Below are positions 10,400-21,570 of a stretch of DNA of 64,000 bases, piece by piece. How positions within the stretch are numbered: the first letter of the stretch is position 1; each line of letters begins with the position of its first letter. This DNA is from Epiperipatus broadwayi (lineage: Eukaryota; Onychophora; Udeonychophora; Euonychophora; Peripatidae). Under the pieces are notes generated by a model. The model was not told where the DNA came from, made no database searches, and worked only from the letters and a program-made list of their open reading frames with translations. The translations under genes were made by a program, and so were the position numbers. The stretch covers positions 2,959,820 through 3,023,819 of the forward strand of contig JAQFVV010012476.1 of NCBI GenBank assembly GCA_028023455.1, read 5' to 3'.

Positions 10400-10745
10400 T
10401 TTGACTATGATCTATATAACTATACATGCTTGGATTCAAAATCAGGTATTTTCCAATTTATTAGTTTCATAGTATAAAAATGTAAGAGGAAGTTAGTATA
10501 CGTGAAATATATTAGATTCCAAGCCCTCTATGATAAAACAGATGTTATAATCTACTCTGGGTTTGTTATATAATGACAGTATTATCTGATATCCATTGAT
10601 TATTCAGCTTTTCAATAGAGAGCTCTGAGTTAAAGAGATGTGCTCCTATATGTAAACATACATTAAAAATAAGCAGAGAAAGTCATTTGATATTTTGTTA
10701 GCATAGTTATATGAGCCAGATCCTTCTGACTAATGCATATATTTC
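10400..10745 (+). repeat. Old family-B-like repeat
   Basis: Shares with 11702-12034 and 26330-26700 the ordered words 'gcttggattcaaaatc..', 'agtttcatagtataaa', 'tatccattgattattcagc' and 'gagaaagtcat.tgatatt'. The hammerhead region is not recognisable. Assignment rests on word order only. Confidence 0.4.
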
Positions 10746-10749
10746 ATAA

Positions 10750-11650
10750 TAATAGTTTAACTATTCAAAGAAAAATTTTAAGATGTTATGAGCCTAGATC
10801 ATGAATTGCAATATGACATGCACCAGTATATTTTGTAGCATTATGGTTCCCTTACAATGGTATTTCTCTGCCATCATAAAATCTTGCAAACATTTTAAAA
10901 TACATTCCTGTGAGATTCTAGTGCTATATTAAGTTTGCATTATTTCAAATGTTTTAGTAGAATTTTTGCTCAATTTAAAACAAAATTCCATATTAGGGCA
11001 TTAATACATCATGAGTTGAAGATATGAAACCCATTGCCTATGTCATGACAATCTAACTTAAATTTTGTGTGGTGAATAGCTAAACTATGCTGTCACAAAG
11101 TACATGTGTTGGTTCAGAGATGGTGCTGCAGGTAAGTTGAAGAATAAACCAATTACCAATCATTTTTGTTCTAATAAATCATTTTATTAAATATGAAAAT
11201 ACAAACTACTTAAAAAGTCAAGCACACAAATGCTTGGACTCAAATGTAATCATATTATCAATAGCTAAATTATGATTGCATACAAACTGTTCAAAACCAA
11301 TGTTCAGTACTGACTTAGAAAATCTACATAACAGACATTAGTCTAAAAAAACCACCTAGTGGCAGAATCAAATACTAATTCAGTTTTGAAGACTTTGTCC
11401 ACAGTCAGTGCTATCTAACAAATGCTATATGTTTTTTGTAAAAGATATAAAAAAGTAATGTAATGGGAAAATGCTCGTTTTAGACTACTGGCACAAAAAA
11501 TCTGATGTTCAGTGTCTCTAATTAATCTGATGGATAAAATATGTTTACAAAATATATGTATAATGAAAGAGAAAGTCATTTGGAAATCTTATAATGGCGG
11601 GACAATTGTCCTATAAATAGAATCTGAGACATGTGACCATAAGCTAATAA
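10750..11650. other. AT-rich stretch with no recognisable gene
   Basis: No motif, coding signal or known repeat seen. Confidence 0.4.
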
Positions 11651-11880
11651 ACATCACATGACCACCACCTCTTATGCTTGTGTATAACTGTTGTTAAAAA
11701 TGTATGGTACTGAACTGGGTTCAGACCCATATGACTATATAAGCTAATGGGCTTGGATTGAAAACATTAAGGTGTTTTCAGTTTAAGACTCATAGTTTTG
11801 TAGTTAAATAGAGATAAAAGGTGGTTGCTGGAGGGTTGCATTAGATCCTAAGATCTAAGTGCAGGGCTCTCAGATCCAAG

Positions 11881-11924
11881 GCTCCTCACTGATAAAGGCT
11901 ATAAGCCAGAAACTAGTTTGGGGA
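11881..11924 (+). ncRNA. Family-B hammerhead-like motif, copy 1 (core mutated)
   Basis: Stem I strand tcctca (11883-11888), core ctgataa (G8 changed to A), stem II ggc/gcc with loop tataa, gaaac at 11909-11913, stem III ac-ta-gt, cleavage base t, return strand tgggga pairing fully with tcctca. The core change should abolish activity. Confidence 0.55.
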
Positions 11925-12307
11925 TATTGGATGAGTAGGCACTAGATGGGGATTTTACGCATAAGCCTTCTGGCATCCATTGAACTCTAGCTTGCTGGGT
12001 ATGGCAATATATATAGTGAGTTTTGCCTGTTTTAACAACAGTTATACACAAGCATACGCTTAAAACCAATCCTGCCAAATAGAATAGTGGTGGCTATGGT
12101 TATTAAGGAACCAAAGTTATCAAAATAGATGGGTACTGAACTGGATTCAGACCCATATGACTACATAAGCTAATGGGCTTGGATTGAAAACATTAAGGTG
12201 TTTTCAGTTTAAGACTCATAGTTTTGTAGTTAAATGGAGATAAAAGGTGGTTGCTGGAGGGTTGCATTAGATCCTAAGATCTAGGTGCAGTGCTCTCAGA
12301 TCCAAGG

Positions 12308-12350
12308 TTCCTCACTGACGAAGGCCATAAGCCAGAAACTAGTCTGGAGA
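12308..12350 (+). ncRNA. Family-B candidate hammerhead ribozyme, copy 2
   Basis: Core ctgacga (12315-12321) fits CUGANGA; stem II ggc/gcc with loop cataa, flanked by an A·A mismatch; gaaac (12335-12339); stem III ac-ta-gt, making the palindrome actagt; cleavage triplet gtc (12342-12344); stem I tcctca/tggaga with one mismatch. GUC is a favoured hammerhead cleavage triplet. The palindromic stem III would also permit dimeric folding. Confidence 0.6.
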
Positions 12351-12605
12351 TATTGTATGAGTAGACACCAGACAGGGATTTTATGCACAAGACGTCTGGC
12401 ATCCATTGATTACTCTAACTTGCTGTGTGTTGCAATATATACAGTGAGTTTTGCCTGTTTTGACATGTGACCTTTAAATATTGTAAAAAAAAAAAAAAGA
12501 AATAGAAAATATGTTTATATAATTTTCTCTATGTATATATCTTTACACCACCAAAACATAAATGCCAATATATACGGTAAATTAGATTTATAGTAAAGTA
12601 ATCGA

Positions 12606-12717
12606 ATGGCTTTATAATTCAAGAGTTCATAAGAAATTCGAGCGCTCGAAGTGAAAACCTGGAATCGATCCTAGGGTCTCATACTCAAGAATCTGAAACT
12701 GTATCACACAGAGCAGG
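12606..12717 (-). repeat. tRNA-derived SINE-1 copy
   Basis: Minus strand: 'gctctgtgtgatacagtttc' (box A region), 'taggatcgattccaggt' (box B), then 'cgaatttcttatgaactc'. Same order as the 49-kb copy. Confidence 0.6.
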
Positions 12718-12719
12718 TT

Positions 12720-13680
12720 TATATCAAACTCTTATTTTATTTTCTAATTTATAACTACGTTTATAACTATAAGTTTTTTAAAAAAATAGTATGAATTTGA
12801 TTTTAAAAAAAAAGTTTTTATGGTTTTTAATCGAATTTGTTTTTTTTTTAATATACATATATATATTTATTAGTAAATACTGCCTAAAAGAATTTTTATC
12901 ATGACTATAAAATGCTGCCCAAACCCATAATTTATTTGTCTAGACACCATCAAAACTCACATAGCCTCAGTTGACAAGATTCTTACAGATCGCCCAACTT
13001 AAAAGAATAATTACATCTTTTAATGTTCATTCATAAGAGGAAAATTACAAGTTACACATATATATTCACGTGTGTGAGCGCTTGCGAGTTTGTGTAATTA
13101 TAATCATATTACTTGTATATACTTATATAAAATAACAAGTGCCAAAACATAATCTTGCCATTATAATAACTAAGTACGCATCTTTACTATTAAATGACAA
13201 GCCAAAATTAAATTACAAATCTATTATCAATGTTTTTTCCTGCCAATGCAGACTCCTCAAGTGTAAAGTAATACAACACAAAATAAAGGCACTGCGTATT
13301 ATCCCCCCCCCCTTCATAATTCCACCTTGCATTCCAATTATTTTTAAAATCAATGAATGCTTATTTAAAATTTCTTTTGATATTAAAGATAATTGGAATG
13401 TGAGATGAAATTATGCAAAGGTAGGATAAAATATATGTTGCGCCTTGTGTTTTTTTGCATTTGAGAAATTTGTCTGCGTCAGGAAAACCATTATTCGTAG
13501 TTATGTAAATCAATTTATGCTAGTGACTTAATCGTAATTTGATGTACTAAGTTTATACATATATAAGTAGACACATGAATAAATACATGACAAATGAGAA
13601 AACGTCGATTGTATGAAATAGAAACTGCTTTAGGAAGATTCAAAGCAGCACCAAGCAAATGTTTTGTTCTATATTTACAC
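12720..13680. other. AT-rich stretch with no recognisable gene
   Basis: Includes a poly-C run near 13304. An 89-codon frame at 13139-13408 and an 81-codon minus frame at 13515-13760 (partly inside the PLE arm) show no recognised domain. Confidence 0.4.
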
Positions 13681-13823
13681 ACAAAACATAAAGTTGTCTT
13701 TCTGAAGGTTTGTGATGATGGTGTTCTAGCTGTATTTTTATATTGGACTATTTCCATCATCTAATATGTGTGTTGAATGTCTTTAGAAAAGTTTAATTTT
13801 TAGTTAAATATTCCAAATGCATT

Positions 13824-13975
13824 CAACTGTTAGTAATATCACAGCAAACAGGTTAGTATATGCACCAACTGTTAGTAATATCACAGCAAACAAATGTTAA
13901 TAATATCACAGCAAACAGGTTAGTATATGCACTAACTGTTAGTAATATCACAGCAAACAGGTTAGTATACGCACA
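13824..13975 (-). repeat. ~41-bp tandem repeats in left PLE-C arm
   Basis: Units read 'aactgttagtaatatcacag' then 'caaacaggttagtatatgca'; three full and one partial copy. Mirrored in the right arm at 15704-15860. Confidence 0.9.
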
Positions 13976-14020
13976 ACGTTTCGAGAGGTATTTTTCTCCC
14001 CTCTTCTTCAGGTGTTGCTG
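13972..14020 (-). ncRNA. PLE-C candidate hammerhead ribozyme, left arm
   Basis: Inverted identical copy of the motif at 15661-15710; see that entry for the fold. Confidence 0.6.
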
Positions 14021-14042
14021 GCCTGACCAGTGACAGTACTAG

Positions 14043-14126
14043 CATGGGATTCGAACCTGGGTCCTTAGATTCTTGATTATTGAAATTTAAGGTAACACTC
14101 TAACCAACTGAGCCATTCTGCCAAAG
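14043..14126 (-). repeat. PLE-C tRNA-like module, left arm
   Basis: Minus strand box A 'tggctcagttggttagagtg' and box B 'aggttcgaatccc'. Inverted copy of 15554-15638. Confidence 0.75.
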
Positions 14127-14153
14127 GCAACAGTATGTAGTAATTTCATATAC

Positions 14154-14666
14154 TTATCTATGAGGTTCCTCCTGATTTCTCCACTTTTTCCTCAGAGCAA
14201 AGTTGATTAGTGATTTCCATACATTATGTATAGTCACATTAGGTTGGCTTATGGGATTTTTTGCCATTGTCATGTGAGCAGCTTCTTTAAATTTTCTTCT
14301 TTGTACCTTTTCTTCTTTATCCAATATTATTGTATTTTCCCAATTGAACGTATGTTCATTGGTCCATACATGGTCTGCTACCTTAGACACATCTGGTTTC
14401 TCTCTTCTAATCATCAGTTTATGTTCTTGCAAGCGCTTTTGAATGGGACGGCTGGTCTCACCAATATATGTTCTTCCACATTCACATGGTATTTCATAGA
14501 TGCAGTTTTTTCTTTGCAGCATTTCAAGTTTAGGCTTTGTAGATGTTAGAATTCCTCGTAGTGTGGTATGGCTCTGAAAAGCTGTTCTGATGTTATACTG
14601 ATTGCAGATTTTCCTTAATTTGTCTGCTATTTTTGGAATGTATGGATACACTACAGTACCAATAAC
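14154..14666 (-). pseudogene. PLE-C GIY-YIG endonuclease region, truncated inverted copy
   Basis: Carries the last ~165 codons of the PLE-C protein: linker 'PYIPKIADKLRKIC', endonuclease block 'CIYEIPCECGRTYIGETSRP', H..., and the C terminus 'FALRKKWRN'. It reads open to the end but lacks any RT part, since it is 5' truncated at the junction near 14666. It differs from the right copy at three residues (Gly/Glu in CGR/CER, Pro/Thr and Gln/Glu). It cannot encode a complete element. Confidence 0.85.
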
Positions 14667-14667
14667 A

Positions 14668-15527
14668 TATCCCCTTCAATTAAATTTACAATAGAACCAG
14701 AACAAGAACAAAAATTGGCATTCTTAGATGTTCTTGTGACAAGACTCCCTCATGGCAAAATTAAAACTACAGTTTACCGAAAACCTACACATACAGGAAA
14801 ATACCTAGCCTATACATCTAATCACACCAGAAACACAAAACATGGAGTTATACTATCACTGTGGAACAGAGCAAAAGAAGTTTGTTCAGAAACTGGTGAT
14901 TTGGAAAAAGAAAAGATCTATATAGAACAAACTCTTAAGAAAAATGGTTATCCATCAGCTGTTATTAAGAAAACATTAAACAGACAACAAAAAGAACCAT
15001 CAAGAGAAAAGACAATTATTGGTACTGTAGTGTATCCATACATTCCAAAAATAGCAGACAAATTAAGGAAAATCTGCAATCAGTATAACATCAGAACAGC
15101 TTTTCAGAGCCATACCACACTACGAGGAATTCTAACATCTACAAAGCCTAAACTTGAAATGCTGCAAAGAAAAAACTGCATCTATGAAATACCATGTGAA
15201 TGTGAAAGAACATATATTGGTGAGACTAGCCGTCCCATTCAAAAGCGCTTGCAAGAACATAAACTGATGATTAGAAGAGAGAAAACAGATGTGTCTAAGG
15301 TAGCAGACCATGTATGGACCAATGAACATACGTTCAATTGGGAAAATACAATAATATTGGATAAAGAAGAAAAGGTACAAAGAAGAAAATTTAAAGAAGC
15401 TGCTCACATGACAATGGCAAAAAATCCCATAAGCCAACCTAATGTGACTATACATAATGTATGGAAATCACTAATCAACTTTGCTCTGAGGAAAAAGTGG
15501 AGAAATGAGGAGGAACCTCATAGATAA
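14668..15527 (+). CDS. PLE-C reverse transcriptase C-terminus plus GIY-YIG endonuclease (5'-truncated ORF)
   Basis: The reading frame is open from 14668 ('SPSIKFTIEPEQEQKLAFLD') to the stop at 15527; the first Met is at 14715 but is not a genuine start. The N-terminal part is the end of the PLE RT: FLDVLVTR, then VYRKPTHTGKYL and SNHTRNTKHGVI, which are strongly conserved in the family. A linker (residues ~60-145 from 14715) precedes the GIY-YIG nuclease: IYEIPC (156-161), CEC before YIGETSR (167-173), QKRLQEH, HVWTNEHTFNW, and a Glu in KFKEAAH (~228). PLEs use this domain for target nicking during insertion. The catalytic YVDD and upstream RT motifs are absent because of 5' truncation, so this copy cannot reverse transcribe. 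The frame is intact, in line with recent insertion. Confidence 0.9.
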
Positions 15528-15553
15528 GTATATGAAATTACTACATACTGTTG

Positions 15554-15638
15554 CCTTTGGCAGGATGGCTCAGTTGGTTAGAGCGTTACCTTAAATTTCA
15601 ATAATCAAGAATCTAAGGACCCAGGTTCGAATCCCATG
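15554..15638 (+). repeat. PLE-C tRNA-like module, right arm
   Basis: Box A 'atggctcagttggttagagc' matches TRGCNNAGYNGG. Box B 'ggttcgaatcc' is a perfect GGTTCGANNCC. The spacing (about 45 bases) and the middle 'ttcaataatcaagaatctaa' do not form a standard anticodon arm, so it is tRNA-derived and might act as an internal Pol III promoter. Confidence 0.75.
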
Positions 15639-15660
15639 CTAGTACTGTCACTGGTCAGGC

Positions 15661-15710
15661 CAGCAACACCTGAAGAAGAGGGGAGAAAAATACCTCTCGA
15701 AACGTTGTGC
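15661..15710 (+). ncRNA. PLE-C candidate hammerhead ribozyme, right arm
   Basis: Stem I cac (15667-15669) pairs with gtg (15707-15709); core ctgaaga (15670-15676), then one unpaired A; stem II gagggg/cctctc (six pairs, one G·T); gaaac (15699-15703), then gtt with cleavage after the last t. Stem III is only ac/gt with no loop, so an intramolecular fold is strained, but acgt is self-complementary and would favour a dimeric hammerhead. Minimal hammerheads with very short stem III are known in PLE pLTRs. No fold or covariance score was computed. Confidence 0.6.
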
Positions 15711-16204
15711 GTATACTAACCTGTTTGCTGTGATATTACTAACAGTTAGTGCATATACTAACCTGTTTGTTGTGATATTATTAACATTTGTTTGCTGTGA
15801 TATTACTAACAGTTGGTGCATATACTAACCTGTTTGCTGTGATATTACTAACAGTTGAATGCATTTGGAATATTTAACTAAAAATTAAACTTTTCTAAAG
15901 ACATTCAACACACATATTAGATGATGGAAATAGTCCAATATAAAAATACAGATAAAGTTGTCTTCATTGTAAACAGACGTGTAGGATCTAGATTAAAAGA
16001 CTAAGTCAAAGCAATTACACAATATAAAAATATTCTCAAAGAATTCACGGTTAAGGTATTTTGCAAGAACTTCTATAGTGCAACAATAAAAATTAATAAG
16101 GTTTTGTGATTTTCCATTCCTGCTTCACTATTTCTAGTTCTAAACAAATTAGGTGATTGACAAATTACTATACACTAAGAAGCCTTTCTGTTTATATATT
16201 TGTA

Positions 16205-17862
<1,658 letters not shown>

Positions 17863-17865
17863 CAT

Positions 17866-18835
17866 CTTATTCAAGTATTGAGAGAAGTTATAGAAAAGAC
17901 CAACAAATATGATTTGCCATTATGCTTTGGATTGTAGATTATGAAAAGACATTTGATTCTATAAGCATTTCTTGAATGATTAAAGCATTGGATCATCAAA
18001 GTGTAGACCCAGGATATTGTCATATTCTAAATAATATTTATAAAAGTGCAAAAACAACAATTAGATTACATAATGAAACTAAAAAAGTTAACATTGAAAA
18101 GGATGTATAACAAGGTAACTCTATATCTTCAAAATATTTTAATGCAGTTTTGCAAGAAGTATTTTGTGGATTAAAGTGGAAAGCTAAGGAAATAAAAAAT
18201 AAATGGGGATTATTTAGATTTTTCAGATGATGTGCTTGTTTTTACAAATAATGCTTTAGAGCTTCTGGAAATGTTGCAAGAATTATTAGATGAAAGTAAG
18301 TCAGATTAAAGATGAATGTTAGAAAGACCATTAAAAAAAAACAAAGATTGATAATGATGAGTTAGAAGAAAGTGATCAGATTATTGCTATAGATGGTAAC
18401 ATAATAGAGAAAATTAATCATAGAATTAAATTTGGTTGCAGTACTTTTGATAGAAGTAACTTAATATTAAAAGGAAATGTGCCTATGTGTTTGAAAATGA
18501 AAGTTTGTAATAAATGTGTTACCAGTTTTTACTTATGGATCTGAGACTTGGACACTTAACAGAAGACCAACAAAAAGATTTCAGACACCTCAATGAAATA
18601 TAGAAAGATGGATATTAGGAGTAACAAGACGAGATGGAAAAGAAAATACATAGGTGAGAAAACAAGCAGGTATTATTAATATCCTTGAAAGAATTAAGAG
18701 ACTGAAGTGGAGTTGGGCTGAATATATTGCTAGAAGAGATTATAATAGATGGACCACTGAAATCTTAAAATGAATTCCAACTATCTTAGATAAATATACT
18801 ATTGATTATTACTGACCATTTATTAAACTAGAGAT
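17866..18835 (+). pseudogene. RTE-type LINE reverse transcriptase relic
   Basis: Multiple frames spell a decayed RTE RT. First '[19 protein letters not shown]', then 'DYEKTFDSI' (palm motif A) and 'ALDHQSVDPGYCHILNNIYK'. Then 'IRLHNETKKVNIEKDV.QGNS', equivalent to the usual GVRQGD block, a broken FADD region ('FSDDVLVF'), and 'LEMLQELLDESK'. The C-terminal part has 'TYGSETWTL'-like sequence and 'IKRLKWSWAEYIARRDYNRW'. Many stops and frameshifts. The N-terminal endonuclease is absent. It abuts the poly-A and (GA)n tracts, so the upstream boundary is lost in the microsatellite. Confidence 0.85.
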
Positions 18836-18954
18836 CCCTATCACAGATATAAATTTTAAATTTCAGTTAAAGATTAATGTGCATTTTCAATTGAACCTAA
18901 AATGTTCATCTCTCTTTTTGTATATGTAATATCTTTTTAAAATATGCTTAAAAC

Positions 18955-19110
18955 TTTAAAGTTTGACACTTGAAGATCAAAGTGTAATAATTTAATACTG
19001 AGATATACTGAACAAATGATGAAGACATTTGTATAAAAGATTGTGAATTTGGCTAACTGAAGAATGCTGGTTCTATTTGAAATGCATCTTGGGGAATTGC
19101 CTTTTTTAAA
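18955..19110 (+). repeat. Family-A-like hammerhead-derived repeat (diverged subfamily A')
   Basis: 'ggctaactgaagaatgctgg' then 'ttctatttgaaatgcatctt' and 'gggg' align with the family-A hammerhead block. Flanking 'aagtgtaataatttaatactgagatatactgaac' type sequence is shared with 19340-19505. Stem II is decayed. Confidence 0.45.
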
Positions 19111-19339
19111 ATGTCATTACTCATATGTTTTAAGTATGTGTGGTGGAGTAAAAGTTTGAAATGCGCCTAAAAAGATATTACACATGGAAAAGAGAGATGA
19201 AGTGGAGTTACTTCATTTAACTATGTTTAATTAAAAACAAAGATGTTATTCTTTAACGAAAGTCCAAAAATTATAGCTGATCTAGGAACAATCTAATTTA
19301 ATAAACAATTTTTAATAACTGTTAATATATTTATGTAAA

Positions 19340-19505
19340 GTGGTCAGTGTCAAAGTTGTGAGGGCCGGAAGTTTGACCTTCATGGATGAAGTGTAATAAT
19401 TTGATATTGATAAATACTGAACGAATGATGATCTATAAAAGAGTGTGACCTAGCCTAACTGAATAGTGCTGGTTTCAGTTTGATATGCATCTTGGGACTA
19501 TTTGT
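19340..19505 (+). repeat. Subfamily A' repeat
   Basis: Shares 'gtgtcaaagttgtgagggc' with 25190-25310, and 'gtgtaataatttgatattga' and 'actgaa.agtgctggttt' with 18955-19110. The hammerhead core is mutated (ctgaata). Confidence 0.5.
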
Positions 19506-19509
19506 TTGC

Positions 19510-20180
19510 GTGTAGTGGAGACTTTACACATATATCTAAATGTGGGTCTATTATTAATTTATTGAAAAAATGTTATTTTTTTATGATTCCTTAATCAGAC
19601 AATATAACCTCAGTTGTTCATTTAAAACACTGAATTGGCGATAGAGTCATTAAGAGATGGTAATTAAAGAATAATTAAAACTTGATTGATGAGGATGACT
19701 TAAGATAATACCATTAGATAAATGTTGGACGTTATATTCATTTTCTTTACTGATCTTAAATACTTATTCACTAGTAGCCTTGATTCATTAATAATGAATT
19801 ACAAGTGCACTAGTAATGCTAATATCATTATATTAAATATATAACTAGGAAAACTTTATGCCTAAATAGCAAATTATTTATTTTCTCAACAAATTTTTAG
19901 ATTTTTTTAAGAAACAGTTATCAAATGCTTATTTATTGCACCATACGTCCACACCAATAACTGAGCCTATGGTTGCCATTTAACAGTAATCAATGAATAT
20001 TTTATGTCAGTGCCAAGCTCACCTCTATGGTAATTTTTATCTATTGACTCATATTAGGGTGAAGTGCATTGTAGATATTCTTTAGCTCCAAACCAGTTTT
20101 ATTAAAATAATTAAGTAGTGGTTAAATCTTTCCCAACCAAGAACACCTATTTACTTAACCATAGGTTGTATTTAGTTATA
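19510..20180. other. AT-rich stretch with no recognisable gene
   Basis: Nothing coding and no repeat family recognised. Confidence 0.4.
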
Positions 20181-20194
20181 TTGTGTCATTTCCC

Positions 20195-20325
20195 CCTGGA
20201 TGAGCTGATGCAGCAAAGAGTAGCAGGTTGTGGCACTCAAATTCTACCACTCAAATTCCAGCTTTGTCATTACTATTGCTCAGACTTCTTATGAACTTCC
20301 AAGAATAAACTGTTCAATTACTATT
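20195..20325 (+). repeat. Possible tRNA-derived SINE-1 copy
   Basis: 'gagctgatgcagcaaagagt' resembles a box A region, followed by duplicated 'ccactcaaattc' words in the box B position and the family tail 'cttatgaacttccaag' plus 'tactattatgac'. Confidence 0.45.
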
Positions 20326-20329
20326 ATGA

Positions 20330-21240
20330 CTTATTATTTTGGCACATAAAAAAATAAGTTTGAAACTAACTATCGAGTACCAGTTATAAATGATTCTGAA
20401 GTTAATCCTTGGATTTTACACATTTCAAGTTTATCAATAATAACACACTCATGGTTAAAAATTTCTGTTTAACCTATCCTAAGATACAATTCCAACCAAA
20501 TCCTATCTCATTGAGAAATGCAAGTTTAATCTCAAGCCCAAATATGTCTTGTGCAATAATTATCCAGCAGAAGTGCTACCCTGTTTTCAAGCCTACCTAT
20601 ACTTTAATCTCTACAGGTGATGGCTTTAAAAACATGTAACATGCTTTCATCCCTATAATGCATCTATGATTTTTCATGCACATAGAACCATGTGATTTTC
20701 ACACTGTTCCATTATATTTGCAAGTAAAAAATAGAAAGGTACTTGGGCACCAGATGTAATGGTCCAACAGATGACGTAAAAAGAAAAGGTCACATCTGAC
20801 TACTCTCAGACATTGGGTCTTTGCTTAAGATAATGTGATGAAGTACATGACCTATGATTGCATCTACTTTTAATTAACCAGCTCATATTCAAAAAAAGTA
20901 ATAAAGAATGGTTCAACATATACTTCGAATTTTTAGCCAGAAATATCATAAACAAAACTTGCCAATCTACCATTTTTTTTCCAGTCGTACATTTTTATAG
21001 GATGAACTTTTACTACCATTAACATTTCATAAAAGCATTTATGTTTGAAGTGATTATAGATTAGTCAAGCATTTATCCATATGAAGTGTTGTCTATTAAG
21101 TTTAAATCTTTATTTGTATGCAAGTCAATATTTGAAATTAATGTGGAAGTACTGAAAACTACCAGTGAGCTATATGCAAACTAATCATCAGCAAATGTAA
21201 GTAAAGAATGGACCCACTTATACTTTAGCTTTGATCATAT
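20330..21240. other. AT-rich stretch with no recognisable gene
   Basis: A 76-codon frame at 20409-20639 has no recognisable motif or homologue that I can name. It is treated as chance. Confidence 0.35.
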
Positions 21241-21244
21241 ATAA

Positions 21245-21570
21245 GCATACAATTTATTGATATATCAACTTTATCTTATTGCATTGCCAAATCCATATGA
21301 AATTAATATCATCTACTTTTTACAATGTTTTTTACAACCCATTATTGATAGTTTCTATTGCCCCAGCAATCTTCTTCAGAATTTCTATTTATATTTAGAA
21401 GTTCTGAAGAAGATTTCTGGGGCAATAGAAACCATTAATAATGGTAGTAAATAAGTATTATAAAAAGTAATAAAGAACATAAATGATATTAATATTATTG
21501 ATGTATTCATATGCAGAGCATGGCTTATGTACACTGATATAATTTTAGGATAAGTTTAAGATATTCTTAA
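21245..21570. mobile_element. Palindromic foldback element
   Basis: The core 21339-21446 is a near-perfect inverted repeat of about 50-base arms (left 'tttctattgccccagcaatc', right 'gatttctggggcaatagaaa') with a ~4-base centre. Weaker inverted similarity extends outward ('aatatcat..' against 'atgatatt', 'ccatatga' against 'tcatatgc'). No coding sequence. Confidence 0.75.

Larger units (their letters stand above)
11655..12470 (+). mobile_element. Family-B element: ~430-bp direct repeat carrying two hammerhead motifs
   Basis: 11702-12034 and 12130-12462 are about 90% identical and directly repeated at a spacing of ~428 bp. Both carry 'tgaactggnttcagacccat', 'ttttcagtttaagactcat', a hammerhead-like block, 'ctggcatccattga' and 'gtgagttttgcctg'. 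The first copy is bracketed by inverted words ('cttgtgtataactgttgttaaaa' type left, its complement at 12034-12057). The ends resemble those of the palindromic elements at 22084-22192 and 25886-26129. No coding sequence. Confidence 0.75.
13701..14150 (-). repeat. PLE-C pLTR arm, left
   Basis: Inverted copy of 15531-15951. From the ORF outward: tRNA-like module (14043-14126), hammerhead motif (13972-14020), ~41-bp tandem repeats (13824-13975), then the tail. It extends about 28 bases further than the right arm before the target duplication. Confidence 0.85.
15531..15951 (+). repeat. PLE-C pLTR arm, right
   Basis: Follows the ORF stop directly: tRNA-like module, hammerhead motif, ~41-bp tandem repeats (15704-15860), then the tail ending 'aaaaatacag' at the target duplication. 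Confidence 0.85.
13688..15964 (+). mobile_element. PLE family C insertion in head-to-head form, with 13-bp target duplication
   Basis: The element spans 13701-15951, flanked by 'ataaagttgtctt' at 13688-13700 and 15952-15964. The left arm (13701-14666, minus) is a near-identical inverted copy of the right arm (about 15013-15951, plus). A unique 350-bp part of the right copy lies between them. The two copies join head to head near 14666, both 5' truncated, with their 3' ends facing outward. Arm identity (a few protein differences over ~165 codons) shows recent origin. Inverted, partly duplicated insertions with long pLTR arms are characteristic of Penelope-like elements. Confidence 0.85.

Noticed and set aside
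13515-13760. 81-codon minus-strand frame as a gene
   Set aside because: It runs across the PLE-C arm boundary at 13701 into unrelated flank; no motif.
13824-13975. CRISPR-like direct repeats
   Set aside because: Units are contiguous ~41-bp tandem copies without unique spacers, in a eukaryotic retroelement.
14226-15455. 107-codon frames antisense to the PLE-C endonuclease in both arms
   Set aside because: Shadow frames of a real coding region, mirrored because the arms are inverted copies.
15554-15638. Functional tRNA gene
   Set aside because: Boxes A and B are good, but the segment does not give a cloverleaf with a normal anticodon arm, and it recurs as part of a transposable element.
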